Source: Aulostomus chinensis (lineage: Eukaryota > Chordata > Actinopteri > Syngnathiformes > Aulostomidae). Taken from it: a DNA stretch of 64,000 nucleotides. Positions 47,744 through 57,960 of the stretch are shown here, in pieces; position 1 is the first letter of the stretch; the number at the start of each line of letters is the position of its first letter. Both the position numbers and the translations under genes were made by a program. Below the pieces are notes generated by a model. It was given only the letters and a program-made list of their open reading frames with translations. It was not told where the DNA came from and did no database searches. The stretch spans positions 35,990,074 to 36,054,073 of the forward strand of contig JBBMOA010000001.1 of the NCBI GenBank assembly GCA_037954235.1. Reading direction: 5' to 3'.

Positions 47744-48785
47744 AAGGACATTTTCTCCACATTCCTATGCATCCACAATGGTAAATTCCAAACCCAGTTG
47801 AAGCTGCTCTTCACTGATGGGAGTGAGTGGTTGAACTGGCAGCAGAGGAGGCAAAGGAGCTTCCCTGTGATGTCCCAACATCGCCTGGTTTCCTCCAACA
47901 TGGAGCAGCCACCAAACTCTAACTTCAATGTTGGATCAAAGTCTGCTGAAGGAATGTGTTTTCTTTCAATTCACATTTTGTCCATTAACTTCATAATCAG
48001 AGTCGCCATCTCATCACATGACTAAAGTCTGGGTTCTGTATTGGTGGTAAAATATCCTTCCATGCCCCTCACTAGTTTGCACACAGAAAAGCATATTTTA
48101 CTGGTTTCAGATCTCTTAGCTTGTTCTCTCTCTTAAACCAGCTGAGGCAGCTTTCATTGTGTGATTCATTTTAAAATATAAAGATGGAACAGAACCATTG
48201 GAATCAGATGTCAGGACATTTGAAGGAATGTCAATCTCCTTTTGAAATGTTGCAGTGTGCAGCTGAGGCTCTCTGGCAGTGGCACCAGGAGCCCCAATGG
48301 CAGAACCTGGACCCTCCTGGAGGAGAACCACAGGTGAGGGCCTTCTTGGCTCCAGATTGATGGAAATCAAGTGTCTGAGGCTGTTAGCAGCCATGAAGTT
48401 GATCTGGTTGGCACTGGTATTTGTTCTTGCTGCAGCTCAGGAGTGATTCAGGAGAAGAGTTTCAGAACAGCCCAGGTTGGGGACTGGAATTTTAAAATGT
48501 CCCCTGGAACCAAACAACCTTGGAGGGTAAAACCTCCAATCATAGCCACTCAGATGCAGCAGCAGAAGAAGCTGACATCCACCCTGACAGTCAGAGCATC
48601 AAGTCAAGAAAACATCACCATCTTGTAGTTCCAAACCTCCACCTGTCAGATTCAGCTACTTCTGATTGTGGGACTTTAAACTTGAACACAATGGAATTTG
48701 GACAAGGAGTTTTCCTTCCAGTCCAAACATCATCGTCCAGCCTCCAACCAGAGGTCCCTCAGTTATCATGGAGCCACAGGTGGAG
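47744..48785. other. No gene recognised; small inverted match to 56.5 kb
   Basis: Around 48,435-48,490 ('gtgattcaggagaagagttt') is inverted relative to 56,465-56,520. The rest shows only short frames. Confidence 0.4.
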
Positions 48786-48789
48786 TCTG

Positions 48790-49020
48790 GATTCTTTTCT
48801 GGAATGAGACGGCAATGAGAGTCCTGCCAAGTGACATCACTGACATGAATGGATGACTTCAGTCACGTGACTGGATGACTTCTGTCACGTGACTGGATGA
48901 CAGTGTAGATGCCAATGTAGAGGTTGGGGAAATCGTCTCTGAGAATCCAGCTTGAACCCACAGCCTCCTTGTTTTCCAAAAACCCAAACAGCGACCATCA
49001 GTCTCCCTCCAATCCTGTAC
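48790..49020. repeat. Inverted duplication arm, partner at 58,385-58,625
   Basis: 'ctggaatgagacggcaatga', 'agtgacatcactgacatga', 'gatgccaatgtagaggttgg' and 'aacagcgaccatcagtctcc' all recur reverse-complemented at 58.39-58.63 kb, in mirrored order. The arm contains two GTCACGTGAC boxes. The partner, just upstream of the coiled-coil frame, has GTCATGTGAC instead. Confidence 0.88.
48862..48893. promoter_or_regulatory. Two tandem GTCACGTGAC palindromes (E-box/CLEAR-type)
   Basis: Perfect 10-bp palindromes at 48862-48871 and 48884-48893, 22 bp apart. GTCACGTGAC is the consensus bound by bHLH-leucine-zipper factors of the TFEB/MITF/USF class. No gene start is evident next to them on this arm, so a regulatory role is only possible. 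Confidence 0.45.
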
Positions 49021-49374
49021 TTTGGTAAACAACAAAAACAGAGTAAAAGTCTCTGGCAACATATTTGTTTCCTGTAGGGTTTCTTCATGTATGTGTGGTG
49101 TACCTGCTCTCCCAGAGGACTGCCATCTTTGTTCTGTGGGCTGACATGTTTTAGTGTCAGCACAGGTCATAGCGCTGAGACTGAACTCTCATTCTCCTCC
49201 AAGTATTATTTCCACCTCACACTCCTGCAGATATTCAAGTGAACAGGGAACACAAATTTATGCTCAACTTCTCCTGTGTATTCATCCACAGTCACTAAAC
49301 AACAACCAAACCAAACAAAAGAGGTTTGCTAGCATGGCGATCAGCTGTAGTTCACCATCTTATCCAGGTCACAT

Positions 49375-49630
49375 GACTCAAGAGTAGCGTGGCCGTCTGG
49401 CAACCAAAGGGTGGCTGGTTTGATCCTCACTTTCTCCAGTGACCATGTCAAAGTGTCCTTGAGTAAGATACTGAACCCCTAAATACTTCTGATGAGTAGG
49501 TTGGCTCCTTGCATGGCAGCCTTCAGCATCAGTGTGTGAGTGTGTGTGAATGAGAGGACATTGTTCAGCTCCTTGAGTGCTGCTGAGGTAGAAAGGCTCT
49601 GTACAAACTGAGTCCTTTTACCATTTCTTT
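49375..49630 (+). mobile_element. tRNA-derived SINE-like or short non-autonomous repeat
   Basis: A B-box-like 'ggtttgatcc', then 'gtgtccttgagtaagatact', 'ggctccttgcatggcagcc', a 'gtgtgagtgtgtgtgaatga' stretch, and the end 'gtccttttaccatttc'. This is the common fish repeat of this layout. The inverted partner arm carries only its ends. Confidence 0.6.
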
Positions 49631-49767
49631 CCTGCTTCTAGCGGCGCTGTTGTCACTTCCTGTGACCGTGGAGGGAAGGAGTCCCCCTTCAGAATCAGTT
49701 TGATATCATTATGTTACTTCCTCTTCAACATGCCTTTAGCAGACCAACTCAGAGAACAGCTCAGTGA

Positions 49768-49849
49768 GGTAGTGTGGCCGAGCGGTCTAAGGCGCTGGAT
49801 TTAAGCTCCAGTCTCTGAGGAGGCGTGGGTTCAAATCCCACCACTGCCA
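49768..49849 (+). tRNA. tRNA-Leu(UAA) on an AAG-type body
   Basis: An 82-nt class II tRNA. Acceptor GGTAGTG pairs fully with CACTGCC, discriminator A; D arm 'GGCCGAGCGGTCTAAGGC'; anticodon stem CTGGA/TCCAG with loop TTTAAGC (anticodon TAA); variable arm 'TCTCTGAGGAGGC'; T arm GTGGGTTCAAATCCCAC. The body is that of vertebrate tRNA-Leu(AAG/UAG), whose AAG loop reads TTAAGGC. Here the loop appears shifted by one base, giving UAA. It is fully paired and probably functional, decoding UUA. The inverted partner at 55,783-55,864 keeps AAG but has a broken stem. Confidence 0.9.
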
Positions 49850-50020
49850 TCATGTTCCAGGTCACTGGAGAGGTGTGGCAGGTCTCTCACAGCCTCTCCT
49901 CTCTCTTCCACTCAGATCTTCAAACCTGTGACCAAAAGAAGAACCCTCCTCTGAGTCCACAGACCTGAGCATTGCTGCTCTGACTACCAGGTTACCTCCT
50001 GGTGATCATGGTGAGGTAGT

Positions 50021-51367
50021 CAGTTGTTCCTTTGTTTTTTGACAGAGGCTTCATTGTGAATTAAATAATTTTAATTCTTTACTTGAAGTTTCACGCTGTT
50101 TCGATTGAAAAAGGCGAGTTCCTGGAGAAGATCTTCCAGGGGTCCAGGTTAAAGCGGTGCCCCAGCTGGCACCAGGCGCTGACCCAGGTCCTCCATGAGA
50201 GATACTGTCAGTTCTGTTCTGCCCTGCTCACAACCACAGGCTGGTGTTGAGGCCTGCAGCAACCAGGGCCCCAGTCACCAAGAGTATAAAGGCTGGTCAC
50301 TGTGGCAGTGGGAGGAGTCAAAATGAAGACAGACCAATGTGAGCAGGACGTTCCTGGAGAAGTCAGAAGAACTTGACCATGTTTCCTACAGTACCCAGGA
50401 GGCCTGGTAGTTGTTGAAGGAAGCTCCAAAAGCAAAGAGCAGACAGCAGGACATCAAAAGAAAAGATCCAGACACTAAAACTACAAGTAGAAACAAGAAG
50501 AAATACTAAAAGCTTTGGAAAGATACTACAAGGTTGGATATACATTATTATATACACTACTATTCTCATTGACTCCTAAAGAGGGACAGGAAACATTAGA
50601 ATGTGGATCAGATCAGCTGATTTCAGTGTTGAGTCCATCCCTCCATCCACTTTCTATTCTTGTCCTTTAAGGGTCATGGGGGGGGGGGGCGATCCCAGGT
50701 GACATTGTTCAAGAGGCAGGGTTCACCCTGGACAGGTCAGAATTCCTGATGATGTCATCAGGGCTTTGACAGTAGCTAGAATTCTGTCTTTGATCTCAGG
50801 AGGACATTAAAGAAACACAATTGAGGAAAGTAGAGGAGAACATTCAGCTTCATTCGAAACACTTGAACTGTTGAACAGTAGAATTTGTTTGAAACACTGA
50901 GTGACAGGATTGAAGAGGGAAGATTTTTCTTACTTTAAATTGAATTCTAACTTTAAACTGTGGATGAACATTTTTAGTCGTTCATATTCTAACATACAGA
51001 GGAAGTCATGACATTCCCTTTTTAAAAAAAGAAAAAACATGTGAAGCTCCTCCCCCCAACTCCAGATGGACAGACAGACATGAGAGTGGCCAGGAAGCAA
51101 AGAAGTGTTGTGCTCCTCTCCAGTGCTCTGGTGTTCATTTTTTCTCATTTTGAAATTCAACAGCTTCTATCATTGATTTGACAGGAAATGTTGATGACAC
51201 ACTGGGATTTTTGTTCTCCTGCTGTCACTGTCAAGTGCAGCTTAACATGAGAGGCAGCAGGATCATTCATGTGTTCATGTTTCCAGCAGACAAGGAGGAA
51301 ACCTGGGAGGACTTCAGTGACTTTGATCAGTGGTTCTCACTTCATCTTCTCAGTATAAAGTTCAAAG
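50021..51367. other. No gene recognised except a LINE tail
   Basis: Apart from the LINE 3' tail at 50.64-50.75 kb, only short frames without motifs are present. Confidence 0.4.
50640..50750 (-). mobile_element. LINE 3' tail fragment
   Basis: On the minus strand: 'ctgacctgtccagggtgaac', 'cctgcctcttg', 'atgacccttaaaggac' and 'gtggatggagggatgg'. This is the same tail type as at 8.93-9.04 kb. A G12 run sits inside. Confidence 0.65.
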
Positions 51368-51440
51368 CGAGCTGGCCAGGAGTTGAACCTAGAATCTTCT
51401 GATCCGTAGTCAGACGCGTTATCCATTGCACCACCAGCCC
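51368..51440 (-). tRNA. tRNA-Arg(ACG)
   Basis: A 73-nt tRNA on the minus strand: GGGCTGG acceptor with CCAGCTC (one G-U), discriminator G; D arm GTGCAATGGATAACGC with A20-type signature; anticodon stem TCTGA/TCAGA around CTACGGA (anticodon ACG); T arm CTAGGTTCAACTCCTGG. It matches the vertebrate tRNA-Arg(ACG) body closely. ACG is normally modified to ICG to read CGU, CGC and CGA. No intron. Judged functional. Confidence 0.94.
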
Positions 51441-51504
51441 TGTGAAGAAGCTGCTGTGTTCATGTTTGCTTGCTGTTACAGAAAACCCCAACAACATGGT
51501 GGCA

Positions 51505-51590
51505 TTTTCAGGGGACACAATGGTGCAGTGGTCAGCACTGTGGCCTCCCAGCAAGAAGGTTCAGCTCTCCTCCTATTTGGTTGCTAGGAA
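51505..51590 (+). mobile_element. SINE-type head fragment
   Basis: 'caatggtgcagtggtcagca', 'ctgtggcctcccagcaagaa' and 'ggttcagctc' match the tRNA-like head of a dispersed fish repeat. Only the first ~80 bp are visible. Confidence 0.5.
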
Positions 51591-51949
51591 CCTGAATCAG
51601 GCCTCAGTGGAGCGGTGCTGCTGAGGCTGAGTGAGGCTGAGTGAGGGACTGAGCAGGAGCCAGCAGGTCCAAGCAGGTTCAGGCAAACTCCCCTCGGTCC
51701 ACCAACATCAAAGCAGAGGAACTGAGTTCATCTAACAAAACGATTCATATCATCTCCTCTTGGAATGTTCTGGAACTACAAGTACACTTAAAATGGCCGA
51801 CTTATGACAACAGAAGGAACTTTGAAGTAGATTTGATTCATTTAAGTCAGTGACAGTCATTTTTTCAAGAATTTAGTTCAGGTAACTTGATTGTTTTACT
51901 AAGATGAGCTTTAATGTTATACCATTGAAACAAGACCTTCATGTATTTA

Positions 51950-52145
51950 TGATGACATCACCAATAGGAGCCTTCAGTCTGTCAGGGGGTAGAGTTCAGT
52001 CACCACCAATGACATCAGAGTCAGAGTTAGAGATCAAAGACAGACATTAAAGTCTCACATTAAAGTCTCTCTTATTAAAAAAATTAAAGTGTTATATCTT
52101 TGAAAATATACTGCAATACATGAAATATTATATTTACATGAATGG
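51950..52145 (+). repeat. Direct duplicate of 56,690-56,915
   Basis: Shared text includes 'gtctgtcagggggtagagtt' and 'cagtcaccaccaatgacatc', then 'agatcaaagacagacattaa', and continues into an AT-rich stretch. Same orientation in both places. Confidence 0.88.
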
Positions 52146-52279
52146 TAACCTCGTTCTTATATTCTTTAATATACTGCAATAGTAATGGACCCTCTATGAC
52201 ACTGTAGTGATGAATCTATCAAGGAGTAAAAATGATTATAATCAGAGAATTTTGAAGTCAAGTTTGAGATCAGTTTGAT

Positions 52280-52443
52280 CCTCTCTCTCCCTCCCCCCTC
52301 TCTCTCCCTCCCTCCCGCCCTCTCTCCCTGTCTCCCCCCTCTCTCCCTCTCTCTCTGTCTCCCCCCTCTCTCCGTCTACCCCCCCTCTCCCTCTCTCTCT
52401 CTCTGTCTCCCCCCCTCCCTCTATCTCCCCCCCCCTCTCTCTC
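52280..52443 (+). repeat. Polypyrimidine (CT-rich) tract of about 160 bp
   Basis: Almost pure C/T, with runs such as 'ctctctctccctcccccc'; the few purines are isolated. Long homopurine/homopyrimidine mirror tracts can form triplex (H-DNA). The tract ends '...ctctctctcag', formally an acceptor-like sequence, but no exon follows. Confidence 0.9.
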
Positions 52444-53585
52444 AGGAGCTTTTAAATGAATATTTTAATAAAACAGAACAGGAGACTGAAGAGTGATCAC
52501 TCAAACCCACAGGCTGAATGGGACATCTCTTAAAAACATTGAACCACTGAGTAAAACCATAGAAGCGCTCCTGTCTAGTCGGTGCTAACAAGTTAGCTGT
52601 TGAGTGAGTCCAGCTGTGCTGTCCAGGAATCCTGGTCAAAAGCCTACACACATCAAACAGCTGGTGTGTTGGTGGATCTGTGGATCCTGCTGGAAGAAGC
52701 AGGGTGGAGCTCTGAATGGTTCCTGTCTCAAAGAGCTTCTCTGTGCAGCTCCCATCAGCTCCTAAAAACAGGAAACCAGCAGATTCACTGTTGAACAGTG
52801 GCATTAAAATGTCTCAAAAGCTGTCCTGTCCACCATTTGTTGGTGCAAAGACATTTAAAAACACAAGTTGAACATTTTCCAAAGTTGCTCTCACCTTCTT
52901 TCAAACACCTGGAATGATTTCCTCCAAACCAAAAGAAACTGGTAAAAAAACAACAACAAAAACCTCCTGGAGAATCAAACTCCACCCTCTGCTCCAACTG
53001 GACTTGGGACTTCAAATGACCCCCATTAAAAGCCTGCCTGCATCCCCATTCACTGACTGTTGTGCTGTGGGTCTCCTGGACAAACATGGCAGGATCCTCT
53101 TGATCTCCAGGAGTTTAAAAGAGCAGCTCTTTTAAAATGGGTTCTGGCTCCGTTCAGGTTTAGAGAGCTGAGACTAAAATCACACATGAATGAAAGAGGG
53201 AACCCAAGAAAACAAGTCAGCGTGAAAGAGGAGCAGATTTTAAAACTCCTCATCATTTCCACCTCCAGGAGTGAAGCCTCCCGTGACCCAAGAGGCTCCA
53301 GCTGGCAGAGCTCTCACTGGTTTCTCCACCACCTCGCTAACCTGAGCTGGAGCATCTGAGAACCAAACAGTGACCCCCTTCATTCCAGAGCCGACTCCAC
53401 AAACTCTGAGCCCCACTTTACCCACAGCCAGCAGGCCTCCTCCACACTGCATGACACACGACGACTAAATTTAACACTTCTCATCAAGAGATCTGTCACA
53501 GGTGTCTACTGTGGAGGGTCAATCTGTCCGTCCACATTCAGATCATTAACACAGCGACTCCTAAGCACCAGTAGAGCCTGTTCAT
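52444..53585. other. No gene recognised
   Basis: Overlapping short frames (up to about 120 codons) on both strands without motifs. Confidence 0.4.
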
Positions 53586-53659
53586 CGTCCCTGGGTGGGC
53601 TCAAACCACCAGCCTCTCGGTTAACAGCCGAGCGCGCTGACCGATTGCACCACAGAGAC
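53586..53659 (-). tRNA. tRNA-Asn(GUU)
   Basis: A 74-nt tRNA on the minus strand: GTCTCTG acceptor with CAGGGAC, discriminator G; D arm GTGCAATCGGTCAGCGC; anticodon stem CTCGG/CCGAG around CTGTTAA (anticodon GTT); T arm GGTGGTTTGAGCCCACC. Very close to vertebrate tRNA-Asn(GUU), with T instead of C in the T loop. Judged functional. Confidence 0.94.
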
Positions 53660-54154
53660 TCTGAGGCACCTGCTTTTCATGAAGAGTTTTCAGGCTAAAT
53701 TTAGTGTGTGAGGTCCACACTGCACATTTGAGGGACCATGAAGGACAGAGGAGAGTCTGACTGTCATGGTGAAAGCCTTCAGCACTAGAACTGAAACAGC
53801 CCCACCATCTTAACCCCCCCAGACCAAACAGGCTTCATCAGAAACAGACCCCCCTCCTAGAACATCCAGAGATCATCAGTCTGATTAATAGAACATGGCA
53901 AACAATCAAGAACTTGTTATTGTTTGATCAGAAGCTGAAACAATGTTTCTATGTTTGTCTGTTCTGGTCTGAATGAAAGAGGAGGTTTTCTTGGTCATGT
54001 GACGTGGATGAGAGTTCAACTAGAACTTCCTGCTTCAACAGGATTTTAGTTTGTTGGGATTTTGTCAAAGACACCAACCAAACCTCTGAGTGGTGCAGAT
54101 GTCTGCTGCCTCCTCAGAGCAGACTGGAGCTCAGCCTCACTCACCTGTGGGAGC

Positions 54155-54670
54155 CCCAGCAGAGCCACGGTGTGATGGAGTTTCAGTTCAGGCTCCAAGG
54201 TCCTGGATTTAATTGGTGTCCTGTGTTTTTAGGCCTCCTGGCACCGATGAATGAATGAACCATTGTTCCAGAGGGAGCTGGTGTCAGGTCAGTCCCTGTT
54301 TCTACAAGACCTCCTGCTGCAGAGCCAAACTGGGAAACATTTGAAACTCAAATTCCTGTTCTTGTCACAATCCTGGTCTCCTAAATCAAGGCCTGTTCAG
54401 TCAATGGTAGAGCAGAGAGGAGCAGAGGAAGAGAGCTGGGACCAGAACCCAGAGGTTGATGGATCAAAACCATCCTCTGCTCAAAGAAAGGAACAAAATA
54501 AACCCTTACCTTTAGGAATGTGTGTCTGTTAAAAAGGATTTCAAAAGGAAATTTGTCTTCCTCCAGAATCACAAACCATTGTGAGTTAACAACAGTCTCC
54601 TTTCTGACTGAAGCAAAAGTAGACTTCAAAAGGTTTTTCTGATTCAACATAGCAGCTAAATTTCCATTTC
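54155..54670. repeat. Inverted duplication arm, partner at 63,215-64,000
   Basis: 'gcagagccacggtgtgatgg', 'cagagggagctggtgtcagg', 'caagacctcctgctgcagag', the initiator-like tRNA and 'gactgaagcaaaagtagact' recur reverse-complemented and in mirrored order. The partner has about 300 bp extra at 63.52-63.81 kb. Confidence 0.9.
54411..54482 (+). tRNA. Initiator-tRNA-like copy with anticodon CAG
   Basis: 72 nt on the vertebrate initiator tRNA-Met body: AGCAGAG acceptor with CTCTGCT (A1:U72 kept), anticodon stem CTGGG/CCCAG with the three G-C pairs typical of initiators, and T arm GATGG/CCATC. The loop is ACCAGAA, so the anticodon is CAG rather than CAU, and C32 is A. The D stem (GAGC/GAGA) no longer pairs, the T loop is ATCAAAA, and the discriminator is C. 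Most likely a decayed copy of a duplicated repeat; two further copies share the same anticodon. Confidence 0.75.
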
Positions 54671-54835
54671 TCCACTGATTATCTGTTAAGGTTCATAGGG
54701 GGGGTGGAGCCTATCACAGCTGACATTGGTCGAGGGGCGGGGTTCATCCTGGACAGGTCACCAGTCCATCACAGGGCCAACACATAGAGACAGACAACCA
54801 TTCACTCTCACAGTCACACCTACAGTCAATTTAGA
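54665..54835 (-). mobile_element. LINE 3' tail fragment
   Basis: On the minus strand: 'gatggactggtgacctgtcc', 'aggatgaaccccgcccctcg' and 'gctgtgataggctccacccc'. Related to the tails at 8.93 and 50.64 kb, here with more upstream sequence. Confidence 0.65.
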
Positions 54836-54869
54836 GTATCAATCAGCCTCATCCCCTCTTGATGTCTTT

Positions 54870-54908
54870 GGTTCTGGTCCCAGCTCTCTTCCTCTGCTCC
54901 TCTCTGCT
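54870..54908 (-). pseudogene. 5' half of the initiator-like tRNA (anticodon CAG)
   Basis: The minus strand gives AGCAGAGAGGAGCAGAGGAA, then GAGAGCTGGGACCAGAACC, and stops in the 3' anticodon stem. Together with its 5' flank it is an inverted copy of 54,350-54,447, so the two form an inverted repeat around a loop of about 420 bp. Confidence 0.8.
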
Positions 54909-55284
54909 CTACCATCTATTGACCAGGCCTTGATTTAGGAGAGCAGGATTGAGACAAGAACAGGAATGTGAGAGTTGAAGGTTCACAATTTGGCTCTGAA
55001 GCCTCAGCAGGTAAAGATTCATCTCTTATTTCAGAAGTGATTTGAAGAATTCATTGTTGCTGAACTGTTGATGCTTCAATTTCTGGACGTTCACTGGTGG
55101 AATGTTTGAGGGTCAGAGGTGAAAAGAGGACAAGTGCACCTGTTGTGTGTGATGGGGCACCAGCATGGAGGAAGTTGTCAAACATTTCCAGCTAAACAGC
55201 AGGAAACTTCATGTAAAGAATTAAAATGATTTAATTCAGTGTTTAACTGCCAGGCCTCTAGAATAAAACACCAGGAACAACTGA

Positions 55285-56280
55285 CCACCTCACCATGACT
55301 TCACCCTGATAACCAGGAGGTAACCTGGTAGTCAGAGCAGCGGTGCTCAGGTCTGTGGACTCAGAGGAGGGTTCTTCTTCTGGTCCTGGGTTTGAAGACA
55401 TCAGCAGCCTTGTTGGAGTCAACTGGGATGTTCCTCTCAACAGACAGCAGCATTAAATCAGAGAGCCTGTCTGCTCCATGGCTCCTCCTGAGCTGGTCCT
55501 GGATCAGCTTCAGTTTGGAGAGTCACTGTTACACTGGAGCAGAGGTCACTGGCAGTGCTGCATATACTGGGAGGAGCCTGTGGCTCTGGGTACACTGTGC
55601 CCATGTTGTTGGCTTGAAGGCAGCTCAGCGTTACTGCACATTGTTGTTTTGGAGAGTTCAAGATGAGGAGAACACTTCAAGTTCAGGACATTTTCTTCCC
55701 AGAGTGATAAAAGCAGCCAACACCTCCAGCACAGAGAGGCTGGGAGAGACCTGCCACACCTCTCCAGAGCCCTGGGACATGATGGCAGTGGTGGGATTTG
55801 AACCCACACCTCCTCAGAGACTGGAGCCTTAAGCTAGCACCTTAGACCACTCGGCCACACCGCCTCACTGAGCTAGTTAGTGAGTTGGTCTGCTAAAGGC
55901 ATGTTGAAGAGGAAGTAACAATGACATCAAACTGATTCTGAAGGGGGACCCCTTCCCTCCTGCAGTCACAGGAAGGGATGACAGCACCGCTAGAGGAAGC
56001 CGGGAAAGAAATGGTAAATGGACTCAATTTAAACAGAGCCATTCTACCTCAGCACACCAAGCTAGCAAGCCCCCTTTTGTTACCAGATGGCCATGCTATC
56101 CCTGAGCCATGTGACCTGGATAAGATGGGTGAACTACAGCTGATCGCCATGCTAGCAAACCCCCTTTTGTCTGGTTTGGTTGTTGTTTGGTGACTGTGGA
56201 TGAACACACAGGAGAAGTTGAGCATGAATCTGTGTTCCTGTTCACTTGAATATCTGCAGGAGTAGCAGGTGGAAATACTA
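55285..56280. repeat. Inverted duplication arm, partner at 49,203-50,020
   Basis: Reverse-complemented counterpart of the 49.2-50.0 kb arm, including flanks and a decayed tRNA-Leu. It has an extra block at about 55.4-55.73 kb with no recognised content, and lacks the middle of the SINE-like repeat. Confidence 0.9.
55783..55864 (-). pseudogene. tRNA-Leu(AAG) pseudogene
   Basis: 82 nt on the minus strand with GGCGGTG/CACTGCC acceptor, long variable arm, T arm GTGGGTTCAAATCCCAC, and anticodon loop TTAAGGC (anticodon AAG). The anticodon stem is CTAGC/TCCAG with two mismatches. It is the inverted partner of the intact Leu(UAA) gene at 49,768. Confidence 0.8.
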
Positions 56281-57363
56281 CTGTTTATTTTTGTTCTGAT
56301 TTCAGAACTGTTGACACGATGGTGTCAGATTAAAGCATCTTCACCTTCCAGATGCTGGTCTCCTTCTGGGGTCCTGACTGACCTCCATCTTGTGTTCTGG
56401 ATCCACCTGAACCCAGCAGCTCCAGATCCCTTCACTCCCTTACAGGGATAGAAAATGGCTGCTGGATGGAAGTCCCCCAACTGTGGCTGTTCTGAAACTC
56501 TTCTCCTCAGTCACTCCTGAGTTGACACTGAGATGGAAACTCTGAGTATCAGGTTCAGAACAGCTGATCTGAGTTGGTCCAATCAGCTGTGAGTGTGTTC
56601 ACCTTGAGTGTCACAAGTGCACAACCACCACAAAATGACATCATCAATGGAGCCCCGATACCACGAGTCACCATGACAACCAAGAACAAAATAACAAGTT
56701 ACTTTGAAAAAAGACCTTCATTCCTTCATGGATCCATCGCCAATATGAGCCTTCCCAGTCTGTCAGGGGGTAGAATTCAGTCACCACCAATGACATCAGA
56801 GTCAGAGTTAAGAGATCAAAGACAGACATTAAAGCCTCTCTGATAAAACAAAAATATAGTGTAGTACACTGGAAAAGAATATTGCAGTATATTAAATATG
56901 ATGTTTCCATGGAGGGGCAGTTTGACATTTTTATTTTGGATGCATTTATATTTTAGAATCAGAAAGGCAGTGACAGTGACATCATCAAGACACAACCTGG
57001 TGTTACAAAGGTGAGGGGAACAATTTTAACAGTCAATCCCAAATTTAGGCCTGAAGTTAGAAAATAATATTAGCTAGCTGGCTACGTTAGCTAGTTAACG
57101 TTAGCAAGCTGGTGGTATTTAGCACCACCAACTAGTTAAACAAGGTCAACAGCTGTTATGATGATGGTCACATGATTTAACCTTCCTCCTGTGGGACCTG
57201 TTTTAGGATTTAAATGCATCAAAGAACCACATCAATTTGTTTATTGTATCAAGGATATTTGACTTTGTCAGGAACCTCTAGTTCAACAAAATAAAAGAAA
57301 AAAATGTTTTTCACTGAATTATAAAATCATAAGGATTGGTTTAGACCCAGTTATCAAAATAAG
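56281..57363. other. No gene recognised; small palindromes near 57.07-57.14 kb
   Basis: Contains the direct duplicate 56,690-56,915. At about 57,068-57,140 there are palindromic runs ('gttagctagttaacgttagc', 'ggtggtatttagcaccacc') able to form short hairpins; their origin is unclear. Confidence 0.45.
56690..56915 (+). repeat. Direct duplicate of 51,950-52,145
   Basis: Same block as at 51.95 kb, in the same orientation, with scattered substitutions. Confidence 0.88.
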
Positions 57364-57776
57364 ATGACAAAGCAACAGTCAGAGCCAAACCTGAAGTCAG
57401 AAGTGCACTGTCAGCAACACTGCCAGCAGCTCCTCTCCCAGTCATGGGAGCTTCAGGGACTCTCATCAGCCTCGTTCTCCCATCGACCTGCACAACAACA
57501 CAACAAACAAAGACCATCCTTGATGTGTCTGCATAGAATGCATTTGTGTTGTGGACCCACATCCACCAAGAGTGCAACAGCATCCTCCTCAGCAGCCCTG
57601 CCTCAACACCAACCAGAACAGCCACAGCCACAACCCCACTCAGGATCTGGTTCCAGAAGAAAGAGGTGTCAGGTCTGCCCAAGCAGTCAGGACAGCAGGA
57701 CAAATGGATTGTGCTTCAACTGCAGGAAACATCTCTGCAGAGAACACACAGAAGTGTCACACATGCATCTAAACAC

Positions 57777-57778
<2 letters not shown>
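57364..57778 (+). pseudogene. piggyBac transposase C-terminal zinc-finger relic
   Basis: The frame from ATG 57364 ends in 'SRRKRCQVCPSSQDSRTN' and 'GLCFNCRKHLCREHTE', i.e. RC-x2-C...C-x2-C...C-x2-H, the cysteine-rich domain that closes piggyBac transposases and binds the transposon ends. Upstream the frame is Gln/Ser-rich and lacks the catalytic core, so only the C-terminus survives. The frame runs on into a TCAA microsatellite ('SINQSINQ'). The following 57.82-57.955 kb tail is shared with the piggyBac relic at 1 kb, which conversely keeps the catalytic-core start. Confidence 0.8.

Positions 57779-57817
<39 letters not shown>
57779..57817 (+). repeat. (TCAA)n microsatellite
   Basis: About nine to ten perfect 4-bp units between the piggyBac coding relic and its 3' tail. 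Confidence 0.95.
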
Positions 57818-57818
<1 letters not shown>

Positions 57819-57960
57819 TTTCCATGGATAAGGAAGCCTGACAAGGTCACCAAGAGATGGAAACAACTTGGAGGATAGAAAACTGTTTTAGTTTATTTGA
57901 CAGCTGATTGAAGACGTGGGTCAAAACTGACCGTTACCATAGAGATGGGAACAGGAAGCT
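57818..57960 (+). repeat. piggyBac 3' tail, second copy
   Basis: Matches 1,185-1,325 from 'tttccatggataaggaagcc' to 'ccatagagatgggaaca'. See the first copy for the inference. Confidence 0.6.

Larger units (their letters stand above)
49203..50020. repeat. Inverted duplication arm, partner at 55,285-56,280
   Basis: Mirrored, reverse-complemented text includes 'ctgcagatattcaagtgaac', 'tttgctagcatggcgatcag', 'aacatgcctttagcagacca' and 'accaggttacctcctgg'. The partner has a decayed tRNA-Leu where this arm has an intact one. The partner lacks the middle of the SINE-like element near 49.4-49.6 kb and has about 350 bp extra at 55.4-55.73 kb. Confidence 0.9.
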
